Below, in pieces: positions 33,880-45,491 of a stretch of 64,000 nt of DNA. The position numbers were made by a program, and so were the translations under genes. Source of the DNA: Leptobrachium leishanense (lineage: Eukaryota > Chordata > Amphibia > Anura > Megophryidae); the NCBI GenBank assembly GCA_009667805.1, contig CM019071.1, positions 50,730,101 to 50,794,100 on the forward strand, read 5' to 3'. The stretch's first letter is position 1; each line of letters starts with the position of its first letter. The notes under the pieces are model-generated. The model did no database searches and was not told where the DNA came from. It was given only the letters and a program-made list of their open reading frames with translations.

Positions 33880-35255
33880 AAGAAAGGAAGGAAGGAAGAA
33901 AATAAAAGAGTGAATAAAGGAGTGAAAAAAAGAGAGAAAGAAAGAGAGAAAGAGAGAAGGAAAGACAGAAAGAGAGAAGGAAAGGCAGATAGAGAGAGAG
34001 AGAAGGAAAGACAAAAAGAGAGAGAGAAGGAAAGACAGAAAGAGAGAGAGAAAGAGTAAGAAAATAAGAGCAAGAGAAAGAAAAGAGAGAATGAAAGAGA
34101 AAGAACGAGTAAGAAAATAAGAGCGAGAAAAAGCGAGAGAAAGAGAAAGAAAAAAAGAAAATGAAAGAGTGTAAAAAAGAGAAGGAAGGACAGAGAAAAA
34201 AAGCGAGAGAAAGAAAGAAGGGAAGAGAATGTGAGAACTAGAAAGAAAGAAACCAAATAAAAGAGCGAGAAAATGAAAGAAAAAGAGACAAGGAAAGACA
34301 GACATAAAGAAAAATAATGAGAGAGAAAATGAAAGAGCGAGAAAAAGACAAAAAGAAGGAAAAATAAAAGAGCGAATAAAGGAGTGAGAAAAAGAGAAAG
34401 AAAGAGAGAGAGAAAGAAAGAGAGAGAAAGAGTAAGAAAAGAGAGAATGAAAGAGAAAGAAAGAGAAAGAAAAAAGAAAATGAAAGAGCGTGTAAAAAAA
34501 GAGAGGGAAGGATAGAGAAAAAAAGCGAGAGGAAGAAAGAAGGGAAGAGAATGTGAGAACTAGAAAGAAAGAAACCAAATAAAAGAGCGAGAAAATGAAA
34601 GAAAAAGAGACAAGGAAAGACAGAAAGAAAGAAAAATGAAAGAGCGAGAAAAAGACAGAAAGAAGGAAAAATAAAAGAGTGAATAAAGGAGTGAGAAAAA
34701 AAAGGGAAAGAAGGAGTGAGAGAAGGAAAGACAGAAAGAGAGAGAGAAAGAAAGACAGAAAGAGAAAGATAAAGAAAAGAAGAATGAGAAAAAGAGAGAG
34801 AGAAAGAGTAAGTAAAGAGAGAATGAAAGAAAAAGAAAGAAGGAGAAAAAAAGAAAATGAAAGAGCGTGTAAAAAAGAGAAGGAAGGACAGAGAAAAATA
34901 GCGAGAGAAAGAAAGAAGGGAAGAGAAAGTGAGAAATAGAAAGAAAGAAACCAAATAAAAGAGCGAGAAAATGAAAGAAAAAGAGACAAGGAAGGAGAGA
35001 GAAAAAAGAAAATGAAAGAGTGAATAAAGGAGTGAGAAAAAAGAGAAAGAAAGAGAGAGAAGGAAAGAGAGAGAGAAGGAAAGAGAGAGAGAAGGAAAGA
35101 CAGAAAGAGAGAGAGAAAGAAAGAGCAAGAAAAAGAGAGAGAATGAAAGAGAAAGAAACAAAGAAACAAAGAAAGAAAAAAAGAAAATGAAAGAGCGTGT
35201 AAAAGTGAGAAAGAAAGCGCGAGAAGGAAGGACAGGAAAAAGAGAAAGTGTACCG
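33880..35255. repeat. Polypurine (GAAA/GAGA) tract
   Basis: About 1.4 kb of almost pure purine on the plus strand. GAAAGAGAGAGAAGGAAAGACAG-type words form longer units (about 360 bp: compare 34130-34300 with 34440-34660). The tract resumes at 35709-36322. Phe/Ser/Leu-rich minus frames are artefacts. Confidence 0.95.
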
Positions 35256-35260
35256 GCTGG

Positions 35261-35545
35261 ATTATTATTATTATTATTATTCTTTATTTATAAAGCGCCA
35301 GCATATTCCGCAGCACTGTACAATAAGCACAGTATAGACAGGGTTACAATACATTGAACAACATTTGACAAACAGTACAGGAGGAGATGAGGCCCTATTC
35401 CCGTAGGAACTCACAATCTAGGAGGGTTGGGGTTGGAAACAGGAGGAGAGGACTGTAAGGTGAGAGTGATTGATGGTTGTGTCAGTGAGTTGGGTGGTAG
35501 GCTTCCCTAAATAGGAATGTTTTAAGGGAGCGTTTGAAGGAGTAG
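35261..35545 (-). mobile_element. L2-like LINE 3' end in the purine tract
   Basis: Minus-strand copy of the 20640-21008 element, from an ATT-repeat tail through CTTTATTTATAAAGCGCCAG to the coding end. It interrupts the polypurine tract together with the adjoining SINE. Confidence 0.88.
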
Positions 35546-35706
35546 AGGTAACATCACTGCTCTTTAACCGTGGAGAGAGACTGTGGAGACACAGGTTCAG
35601 TCCCGGCAAGAGCACCTCTCCAGTAAGTGTCCTTGGGAAAGACACTTAACGGTACATACTCACCACCCAGGACATACTTGAAAACGAGAGAAATCTCAAT
35701 GTATCC
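35546..35706 (+). mobile_element. SINE with a LINE-derived tail
   Basis: Three parts. The head contains a polymerase III B-box-like GGTTCAGTCCC. The centre GTCCTTGGGAAAGACACTTA resembles the conserved domain of V-SINE/CORE-SINE families. The tail CCAGGACATACTTGAAAACG to TCCTTCCTGGTAAAATCC equals the 3' end of the LINE at 360-1802, with a poly-A stretch after it. The A box is too degenerate to call. Known logic: such tails let a SINE use the LINE's reverse transcriptase. Confidence 0.75.
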
Positions 35707-35708
35707 TT

Positions 35709-35924
35709 CCTGGTAAAATCCTTACACAAAAAAAAAAGAAAGCTAGAGAAAGGAAGAGAAAGTGAGAACTAGAAAGAAAGAAAATAAATGAAAGAGTGAG
35801 AAAATGAAAGAAAGAAAAAGAGAGAGAAAGAAAGAAAATAAGAGTGAGAAAGAGAAATAGAAGGAAAGAAAGACCGGAAAATAAATAAAAGAGCAAGAAA
35901 ATGAGAGAAAGACAAGGAAAGAAA

Positions 35925-36020
<96 letters not shown>

Positions 36021-36322
36021 ACGAGTGAAAAAAGAGAGAAAGAAAGACCGGAAAAGAAATAAAAGAGCAAGGAAATTAGAGAAAGACAAGGAAAGATAGA
36101 AAGAAAGAAAAAGAAAGAAAGAAAATGAAAGCGTGAAAAAAGAGAGAAAGAAAGACCGGAAAACAAATAAAAGAGCAAGAAAATGAGAGAAAGAAAGACA
36201 AGGAAAGATAGAAAGAAAAAGAAAGAAAGAAAATGAGAGAAAGAAAGACAAGGAAAGATAGAAAGAAAAAGAAAGAAAGAAAATGAAAGAGTGAAAAAAG
36301 AGAAAAAGAAAGTATGCAAGCA
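35709..36322. repeat. Polypurine tract, second part
   Basis: Continuation of 33880-35255, including about 90 bases of pure GAAA (35930-36020) and repeated AAAGACCGGAAAAGAAATAA blocks. Bases 36323-36737 show nothing I recognise. Confidence 0.95.
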
Positions 36323-36737
36323 AAGAGATAGGAGATGAAAGAAGCCACAGATAATCTCACCTGTAACTTTTTATTTTATTATCTTCCATACAAGAGGGGA
36401 TGAAGCATCTTTTTCCTCTTCCCTCCCTTCCTTTGTTCATCCTCTAGGCCTAGAGCACTAAAACAAATAATCATTAAACCACAGAAACTTAACTCTTATA
36501 AACACTCAACAAATCTATCCTAAAAGAGATTAAAATGTCATTCCAGGCTGGATCTGACACCTTTCCCTTGATCATATAATGAAGTGTTCAGAATACCCTC
36601 ATTTCTAAACGCCACTCAGCATTACGCGCTGCACCTTGAGAGCTTGATGTATCTAATAACTGAATAATCATTTCTTTTCCCAGACACAATATGTAAAAAT
36701 GTTCTTTAATGTATTTATGGTGAACAAAAAACACATT

Positions 36738-37639
36738 CAGGGTTATTCAAAGAGAATCGAAAAGTCACTGCACGTTCAGTGACTTTTCGTTCTCAGTTCG
36801 GTTCATGTTGCCGATCCCATTTCGGCGACCCTGCGGTGTATTCAGCAAACACCACAGGGCCCCCAAATAGCAGGGAAAAGTCGCCGAAAACTCGTCGAAA
36901 ACTCAACGCAAAACCCGACGAAGGCATACCGAAAGCCGTAAAAACCATCTGGATTAAGCCGCCGAAAACGCCGGAAAAACCCAAGCAGGAGCCGATCACA
37001 CGCAGCTAAGCCGCCGGAAAAAGCCGACACCGCAGACGAAGGCAGTGAATAAATTAGAAAAACAGTTTGCTTGAATGATTGAAAAGTGAAACGCTGTTTG
37101 CAAAGAAAGTACTCAGCGAAAATGTCTGAAATTTACATATGATCCAATGAATGTTAATAAAAAGGGCTGTTACAGAAAAAAGAACAAATGCTTAAAAAAA
37201 AAAACTCGGCAACATATTTTTGTCAAAAATGCTTAAAATATCCCACAGAATCTATAAATAAAGAGACTCTTTACTGCAAAATATTATAATCAACGGTTTA
37301 TTATTAGATATTGAATTAAAACCGGAATATTTTTAACACTGAAGCCTATGGGATTTGCCTGAATAAACCTGCCGATTGAAACCACCGAATGGCAGGGCAT
37401 TTCGGGAACCTTTCACTGCTGGTTTGTGTTCTCTAAATAGACGAAGCAGTGCTTTTTCATGGGGATTTCACTGCCCTCGAACAGGTACCGAACAGGCACT
37501 GTATGTGCAGGCAATTCGCCAGGATATGAAGAATTGCCTGCTCTCTGGATAGCCGAATGGCCAGGAAAGGAAACCGAACGCTGAATTTCAGCGTTCAGTT
37601 ACCTTTCTCCTGCAATTCGGATCTCTTTGAATAACCCTG
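36738..37639. mobile_element. 0.9-kb MITE-like element, copy B
   Basis: Perfect inverted ends CAGGGTTATTCAAAGAGA and TCTCTTTGAATAACCCTG; ATT on both sides (36735-36737 and 37640-37642). The interior is homologous to copies A and D. Non-coding. Confidence 0.9.
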
Positions 37640-37664
37640 ATTATTATGAGAATATTTATTTATT

Positions 37665-37722
37665 TATTTATAAAGTATTTTACCAGGAAGGATACATTGA
37701 TATTTCTCTCGTTTTCAAGTTA
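37665..37722 (-). mobile_element. LINE tail fragment
   Basis: TTATTTATAAAGTATTTTACC and the complement of the family 3' end (360-1802 family), minus strand. About 60 bases. Confidence 0.75.
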
Positions 37723-37789
37723 TAAGGACGAGGAGGAGAATGAGGGTAAGAGCTTCATCAGATAAATGAAGCTTAATTAATTTATTGAA

Positions 37790-37990
37790 AAAAGAAACAA
37801 AATTAAAGAACACCACTACTATCATAAACTGTAACTAGATTACCTGTGCATTACAAATAAAAAGACATTATAAAACACACTATAAAAAGCATGCTGCTGT
37901 TTTTTTCTTTCTTTGAAGTAATTTCATGAAAAAGGAAAAATAAAGTTAGGGTTTATCTCTTATTTCCTTTTGTGGATTTTTCCCATGATG
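37790..37990 (+). repeat. Dispersed repeat, unexpanded form
   Basis: Matches 43590-43650 plus 44225-44340 (blocks CATAAACTGTAA, GAAGTAATT, AAAATAAAGTTAG, TTTGTGGATTTTTCCCATGATG). Here only three or so ATTATAAAACAC-like units separate the flanks. Bases 38000-39160 hold no gene I can support. Confidence 0.75.
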
Positions 37991-39165
37991 CAGTATTTAC
38001 CAAAATCTGTGCTAAAGCTTTTCTTTACTGCTGTGGTTTATCTAATCTACAATATTGCCCCTTCACTGCTGAGCCATTTCACGTCTGTGTGCTGAGCTCA
38101 TTTATACCGCTTTTGCTCATCATGTTTAAACGCGATTTGAAGCCACGTCATATTATATGACCCAGACATATTATAAATCGTTCTTTCCGGCAGACTCGGC
38201 AGATTCATAATATGTCATTATTATATGTATACGTCATGTCCTGTCAGTATATTATAGCAAAAAATGCAATAAAATTTGAATTTGTAAATAATCGACAGCG
38301 TGTAAAGTGTTTTTTTCACATTTTATCATGCGAGCCTTTTCGTTTATATTTTATTTTATTTTATTTTAAAATAATTAGAAATGGGGACTCGATACATTTT
38401 GTTTTTGCGGAATTAAGTGATTTTTAGAAAACACACCCCATAGAAAAAAATTCATTAGTGCAGCATCACTGTTCGCATTAAAAATTGAAATGGGAACAAT
38501 ATTGCTGCATTAATAAAAATAACAAACAAAAAGAAACAAACACTTTTTTATTTTTTTTATTATTATTTTTTTTCTCCGTTTACTTTGAACATGGTATAAA
38601 AAATAGAAATGTGAAGGCAGCGCTTCTGTGTATTGTGGGTATGTGATAATGAAATATTTGTTAGGGTAGGTGATGCCGTAGTGGAATATGTACGTGTCCA
38701 CACACCTCAAAGAACACAATAAATGATAAAGAAAGGGAGATTTATTCCAGGCGCACCCTAGTGGTAACTAAAACATAATTTGAATATAATGTGTATGACA
38801 ACAATATGCAATGTGAATAATATGATTAAGCAGTGGGTGTTTTAACACCAAGAAAGCAAAATAAAATTTAAATACTTATATTTGTTTGTTGGTTCTTTTT
38901 TTTCTCCTCCTCAATCTGTCCTCTGCGGTTGACTCCTCTGATTAGGTGCAGAATCACTGTATAAATCCAGGTTCCAGGGTGAAGGAAGAGTTTTCCCAAT
39001 GTGTCCCAGTGCCCAAATAAAAAAATGCAAAAAATAGGCAGCAAGACAAGAAGCTAATATATTAAATATAAATTTTATTTATATAAAAGCCATATGGTAA
39101 GGCATTAATAAAATAATAAAAAATATATCAGAATAAAAAATAGTAAGGAGCCTTTGCAAGGATCA

Positions 39166-39928
39166 CTAGTTGCTGTAATTGCCATACACAGGCATTATGC
39201 AGCACATACAGATACAAGGTGTTGCTGTAATTGCCATACACAGCATTATGCACACATACAGATACAAGGTGTTGATGTATTGCCATACACAGGCATTATG
39301 CAGCATATACAAGGTGTTGATGTAATTGCCACACACAGGCATATGCACACATAAGATCAAGTGTTGATGTATTTCATACACAGACATTATGCAGCACATA
39401 CAGATACAAGGTATTGATGTAATTGCCATACACAGGGATTATGCAGCACATACAGATACAAGGTGTTGCTGTAATTGCCATACACAGGCATTATGCAGCA
39501 CATACAGATACAAGGTGTTGCTGTAAATGTCACACACAGGCATTATGCGGCACATACAGATACAAGGTGTTGCTGTAACTGCCATACACAGGCATTATGC
39601 GGCACATACAGATACAAGGTGTTGCTGTAATTGCCACACACAGGCATTATGCAGCACATACAGATACAAGGTGTTGCTGTAATTGCCATACACAGGCATT
39701 ATGCAGCACATACAGATACAAGGTGTTGCTGTAATTGCCATACACAGGCATTATGCAGCACATACAGAGACAAGGTGTTGCTGTAATTGCCATACACTGG
39801 CATTATGCGGCACATACAGATACAAGGTGTTGCTGTAATTGCCATACACAGGCATTATGCAGCACATGCAGATACAAGGTGTTGCTGTAATTGCCATACA
39901 CAGGCATTATGCAGCACATACAGATATT
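39166..39928. repeat. 52-bp minisatellite
   Basis: About fifteen units of GGTGTTGCTGTAATTGCCAT, ACACAGGCATTATGCAGCAC and ATACAGATACAA. The first units (to 39400) are shortened by small deletions. Not CRISPR: there are no unique spacers. Confidence 0.93.
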
Positions 39929-39934
39929 GCATTG

Positions 39935-40130
39935 CTAATAATCTCATTCTGATCACTACAAATCCCCATAAGCAGGAGATCTCCCCATTTTATTATCTGT
40001 CAGCAGCACATTTACTGACACAACGGGCCATATCTGCCTGTATGCTGATAATGCAGACCCTGTGTGACAATGTGCCAGATAAGGGACGCCATCTAAAGTT
40101 TAGAACCTTACATCCCAGTGATATTTCTGT
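39935..40130 (+). repeat. Dispersed repeat, partner of 24640-24905
   Basis: Reverse-complement homologue of 24640-24905, single-copy form without the internal 125-bp duplication. It directly follows the 52-bp minisatellite. Bases 40131-40570 show nothing I recognise. Confidence 0.75.
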
Positions 40131-40574
40131 AAAGGATAAATAAATAAACAAAAAAAATTAAACAATGAGCAAATCAATGTTATATTTTTTTCAAAAACCT
40201 CTCTTGGTATCGAAGGGGTTATTAATAATAATAATAGCGATCATAATGATTATGCCGGCTTTAACAATTCGATGCACCATTTATTAGATAAGTCAGTGAA
40301 AACACCCCGTGTGCACCTCTCGCCCTCTGCCAGGGCAGCCCATTGCGTCTCAAGTGCGTCCATGGGCTGAACTTGTTCTGCAGATTCGTAACCATCTGGC
40401 AGGTTAATAATTATTCTTGTTCTGTTTCTGTTGGCTTTCTGTGTCTTCTCTCTTCTAGACACACCTAACAGGTATATGATCCAAACATGTCAGACGCTCG
40501 AGCGGCGTTTATGAAAAATTGCTACCAGACATTTTCTGTCACTGCTGCATAAATAAAATCCTATTTTAGGGTGT

Positions 40575-41100
40575 AGGCTAGCAGGGATCTCAAACTCCGG
40601 CTGCCTAGATGTTTCTGAACTACAACTCCCATGATTCTCTGGCAATTGATCGCATTCAAAGATTTCTGGGAATTGTAGATAAGGGGTGACAAACTCCCAA
40701 GCCCCCTGATATTAATGGTCTACAATAAGGTTGTCAAACTCCGGCGGGACAGACGTCAATGGGCAACAGGGATGTCAAACTCCGATCCCTCGGATATTAA
40801 TGGTCTACAACCGGGGTGTCAAACTCTTGCCCGTCAAATGTTAATGGTCAACAACAGGGGTGTCAAACTCTGGCCCCCAGATATTCATCAGGGGTATCTA
40901 TAACAGGGTTGTCTACAACAGGGGTGTCAAACTCTGGCCCCCTCAGATGTTAATGGTTAACAACAGGGGTGTCATACTCCGGCACCCAGTTGTTAATGGT
41001 GTACAATAAGGCTTTCAAACTCTGCCCTCCCTCAGATGTTTCTGGACTACAACCCCCATAATTCCCTGATCATATAATGCATTCAAAGAATTCTGGGAAT
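40575..41100. repeat. Degenerate repeats with AGGGGTGTCAAACTC
   Basis: Seven or so units of 60-70 bp carry GTGTCAAACTCTGGCCCCC and ATTAATGGTCTACAACAGGG. The word resembles hAT-type terminal sequence in vertebrates. The array leads directly into the 44-bp satellite, whose unit contains the inverse words (GGCCGGAGTGTGACA), so the two arrays look related in opposite orientation. Confidence 0.7.
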
Positions 41101-41103
41101 TGC

Positions 41104-41973
41104 AGACCATTGACATCTGGAGGGCCGGAGTGTGACAACCCGTCCGTAGACCATTGACATCTGAAGGGCCGGAGTGTGACAACCTGTCCGTAGACCATTG
41201 ACATCTGGAGGTCCGGAGTGTGACTGCCCGTCCGTAGACCATTGACATCTGGAGGTCCGGAGTGTGACAGCCCGTCCGTAGACCATTGACATCTGGAGGG
41301 CCGGAGTGTGACAGCCGGTCTGTAGACCATTGACATCTGGAGGTCCGGAGTGTGACAGCCCGTCCGTAGACCATTGACATCTGGAGGGCCAGAGTATGAC
41401 TGCCCGTCCGTAGACCATTGACATCTGGAGGTCCGGAGTGTGACAGCCGGTCCGTAGACCATTGACATCTGGAGGTCCGGAGTGTGACAGCCCGTCCGTA
41501 GACCATTGACATCTGGAGGTGCAGAGTGTGACAGCCCGTCCGTAGACCATTGACATCTGGAGGTCCAGAGTGTGACAGCCCGTCCGTAGACCATTGACAT
41601 CTGGAGGTGCAGAGTGTGACAGCCCGTCCGTAGACCATTGACATCTGGAGGTCCGGAGTGTGACAGCCCGTCCGTAGACCATTGACATCTGAAGGTGCAG
41701 AGTGTGACAGCCCGTCCGTAGACCATTGACATCTGGAGGTCCGGAGTGTGACAGCCCGTCCGTAGACCATTGACATCTGGAGGTGCAGAGTGTGACAGCC
41801 CGTCCGTAGACCATTGACATCTGGAGGTCCGGAGTGTGACAGCCCGTCCGTAGACCATTGACATCTGGAGGTGCAGAGTGTGACAGCCCGTCCGTAGACC
41901 ATTGACATCTGGAGGTCCGGAGTGTGACAGCCCGTCCGTAGACCATTGACATCTGGAGGTCCGGAGTGTGACA
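41104..41973. repeat. 44-bp minisatellite
   Basis: About twenty near-identical units of TAGACCATTGACATCTGGAG, GTCCGGAGTGTGACAG and CCCGTCCG. Because 44 is not a multiple of 3, the same unit is read in three frames in turn, giving three long overlapping minus-strand frames with a 44-residue period. None is a gene. Confidence 0.95.
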
Positions 41974-42142
41974 GCTCTGCTCTAGAGAGCCGATTGGGAT
42001 TTTTTAGTTAGTTTTGTGTTTTTACTACTGTGATTTTTAGCTAATTTTTAAGATTGGACCTTGTACATTGTCTGACACATTCAGTAAGTGAAGGGGAGTA
42101 CCTAAAGCAGCGCACTTGATCAATGTTAACCGCTGCCTGAAG

Positions 42143-42929
42143 GGATTCACCACAGGGTCCCTGGAGTGCTGGGAAAAGCCGCCAAAAACCTGCCGAAAAC
42201 CCACTGAATTCCTTCTGAAAAAACGCATCCGATACGATCTTAAGTATTGGATCACTCAAACCGCCGCAAAAGACACGCTGAACACGTCTGGAAAATGCCG
42301 TCGAGCTGCCAAACAGAGTGCAGAGCAGCCGCCGGAAAAAGCCAACAAGTTGAAGAGCGGAGAAAAAAAAAGAAGAAAAGAAAAAAAAGTGTGAAAATCG
42401 AAACACTATTTTCAAAAAAACAACAACGAAAATGTCTGGAATTTACACATAAGATTCAATGAATGATAATAAAAGGTCTGTTACAGAAAAAAGAAAAAAC
42501 AATTAAATGGAAAAGAAATATTCCCGAAAAAATCCCAAAAAATGCCTAAAAGATCTTAAAAAATCTATAAATAAAGAGACTTTTTGCTGCAGAATAAAAT
42601 AATAAACGGTTTATTAGATATTGAATTAAAACGGGAATATATTTAACATATGAGTTTCGCCTGAATAAACCTGCCGAATGAAACCACCGAACAGCAGGGA
42701 ATTTCGGGAACTTTTCACTGCTGTTTGGTGTCTGTGAATAGAGTAACCATTGCTTCTCTATGGGGGATTTCTCTGCCGTCGAACATCACCATACTTGCTA
42801 GCAGTTTGCCAAAATTTGGTGAACAGCCTGCTCTCTGAATAGCCGAATGGCCCTGAAATGTCACCGTACGGGGAAATTCACTGTTCGGTGACATTTTGGG
42901 GCCAGATCTGCTCTCTCTTAATAACCCTG
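42143..42929. mobile_element. 0.9-kb MITE-like element, copy C (left end lost)
   Basis: Homologous to copies A, B and D from the CACCACAGGGTCCC block to the right end CTCTTAATAACCCTG. The left terminal repeat is missing or replaced by 41974-42142. Confidence 0.75.
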
Positions 42930-43589
42930 TATGTAAAATGACACCAGGGTACTAGCAGCGGGCCAGCTAGGGTGTAAGAGCCCCCGGGCATTCAAGCTTA
43001 GGGTTACTATCAGTTTTTGTTTTGATACATTGTGCAATATAAACAAATCGATACGTTTATCCAATGTTTTATTCCCTCCGTCTCTCTCGGTCACAGATTT
43101 AGTTCTGCGTTAGGAAAGTGATTATATTAAAAGCTCATGTCTTTGTTCCCAGCACACCAGCAGGGCCGACACCGGAGCCGCGGGCTGGAATTTGGGCCAG
43201 GACGAACATAAACAACTTGCTATTAATAGTGTCCTTCAGAGCATTCTATAAAACATACACCTAGTCTTATGGATGTGAATCAATCTAGCAGTGAGGTCAG
43301 CTACTCACTCATAATAATTATCCCGCTGCCATTTCTGGATCCAAAATTCACCAAAGCATCTTCAGCGTTTGAATCATACCAGTGTATGAACTTTTAGACT
43401 AACACACGCTCTTATTTTTGCTACAATGTGGCAATGTCCTGCATGGTAAAAATGTAATTCTGACCTCGGGGGAGGGGCTGCAAGAGAATTAATATCATAT
43501 GAACATTTGCTTCCTCACCCAGCATTCAAACATGTTTATCTGTGTGTATACACTCATCTTTCGCTGCAAAAAAAAGGCTTTTTTTACAT

Positions 43590-44340
43590 AAAGGAACCCT
43601 ACCACTAACATAAACTGTAAGTATCTTACTTGTGCATTATAAAAAACACCTTATAAAACACATTATAAAGCACATTATAAAACACTGTATTAAACACATT
43701 ATAAAACACATTATAAAACACATTATAAAACATCTTATAAAGCACATTATAAAACACATTATAAAACACCTTATCGAGCGCATTATAAAACACATTATTA
43801 AACACATAATAAAGCACATTATAAAATGCCTTTTAAAACACCTTATAAAATGCATTACAAAACACATTATAAACACCTTATTAAACACCTTATTAAACAC
43901 ATTATAATGCACATTATAAAACACCTTTTCAAACACCTTATCAAGCACATTATAAAACACCATTTAAAACACCTCGATAAACACATTATAAAACACCTTT
44001 TAAAACACATTATAAAGCACACTATAAAACACATTATTAAACACATTATAAAACACCTTATAAAACACCTTATAAAGCACATTATAAAACGCCTTTTAAA
44101 ACACCTTATAAAGCACATTATAAAACACCTTTTAAAACACCTTACCAAGCGCATTATAAAACATCCTGTAAAACACCTTATTAAACAAATTATAAAACAC
44201 CTTATAAAGCATACTATAAAACACATTATATAACACATGTTGTATTTTTTTCTATGAAGTAATTACTTGTAAGAATGGAAAATAAAGTTAGAGTTTTTAT
44301 CTCTTATTTCCGTTTTGTGGATTTTCCCATGATGCAACTG
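43590..44340 (+). repeat. Dispersed repeat with 12-bp expansion
   Basis: Expanded homologue of 37790-37990. The flanks match; the middle (43640-44235) is replaced by about fifty 12-bp units. Bases 42930-43590 show nothing I recognise. Confidence 0.8.
43640..44235. repeat. 12-bp minisatellite ATTATAAAACAC
   Basis: Units ATTATAAAACAC, CTTATAAAACAC and ATTATAAAGCAC. The Lys-His-Ile-Ile frame on plus and Met-Cys-Phe-Ile frame on minus arise because 12 is a multiple of 3. Confidence 0.95.
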
Positions 44341-44642
44341 TGGTATAGGATAAAACAGTAGTGAGGAAGCAATGGGATGGGGGAGGAAAGAATGTTTAGC
44401 AGAGGATCTATTTTGTTGACTAGGCTATGCAAGATAAGGAATGACTGAGCAGAATGAGATCTGATAGGGAAATCGCAACACTTTATACTACCCCTGGTGA
44501 TCCTTTCCATACATCCCATGCAAGGCAATCCTTATGAGTTGGCTTACTTGATGTCTGACCCATGGAGTCTATTCTATGCTCAAAGCCACACATTGAGGAG
44601 CAAGTGGTGGAAAGATACTGTGGGGGCAGTTTATAACACAAA

Positions 44643-44824
44643 CAGGGTAATTCAGAGAAAGGTGAAACTCTGGAGAACTTTTGGAGAAGTGAAAAGTCTA
44701 GTTCAAAATAGCCAAAGCAGAAAAACTCTCCTATTTATCTCACTTTCCAAATCAGCTATTTTGACCTACAATTTTCACTTCTCCAAACGTTCTCCTGAAT
44801 TTCACCTTTCTCTGAATAACCCTG
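44643..44824. mobile_element. 180-bp palindromic MITE, best copy
   Basis: Ends CAGGGTAATTCAGAGAAAGG and CCTTTCTCTGAATAACCCTG are inverted; the arms continue inward (GTGAAACTCTGGAGAA against TTCTCCTGAATTTCAC). Same family as 4347 and 10233. A clear target duplication is not visible. Confidence 0.85.
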
Positions 44825-44825
44825 A

Positions 44826-45340
44826 TAATATCACACAATGGATGCACCCAGTGACGCATATAGAGGAAAATATCACACAATTGATGCACCCAGTGACACA
44901 TATAAAGGAAAATATCACACAATGGATGCACCCAGTGACGCAAATAGAGGAAAATATTACACAATGGAGGCACCCAGTGAAGCATATAGAGGAAAATATC
45001 ACACAATAGATGCACCCAGTGACACATATAAAGGAAAATATCACACAATGGATGCACCCAGTGACACATATAGAGGAAAATATCACACAATGGATGCACC
45101 CAGTGACACATATATAGGAAAATAGCACACAGTGGATGCACCCAGTGACACATATATAGGAAAATAGCACACAGTGGATGCACCCAGTGACACATATAGA
45201 GGAAAATATCACACAATGGATGCACCCAGTGACACATATAGAGGAAAATATCACACAATGGATGCACCCAATGACACATATAGAGGAAAATATCACACAA
45301 TGGATGCACCCAGTGACACATATAGAGGAAAATATTTTCT
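44826..45340. repeat. 42-bp minisatellite
   Basis: Twelve units of ATATCACACAATGGATGCAC, CCAGTGACACATATAGAGGA and AA, starting exactly at the right edge of the MITE. Frames over it are artefacts. Confidence 0.93.
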
Positions 45341-45491
45341 TAACTAAACATACACGAGAAAAACAAACACATGTAAGATATCAGCAACATAAATAAACAC
45401 AATAAAGACGTGTCATTTTTTTGGTGGTAGCGGAACTTTAATAGCACAATTATTTTTCGTTCGCATTGCAGCCCATTTTTTGGAATACTTA

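Noticed and set aside
33826..36360. Phe/Ser/Leu-rich membrane-like proteins on the minus strand
   Set aside because: Antisense of a polypurine tract; hydrophobicity comes from TTT and TCT codons only.
41015..41952. Three overlapping minus-strand frames of nearly 300 residues
   Set aside because: They are the same 44-bp unit read in three frames; no non-repeat coding sequence.
39166..41973. CRISPR-like spacing of direct repeats
   Set aside because: Tandem units have no unique spacers, and the context is a vertebrate genome.
43632..44238. Lys-His-Ile-Ile and Met-Cys-Phe-Ile repeat frames
   Set aside because: 12-bp minisatellite artefact on both strands.
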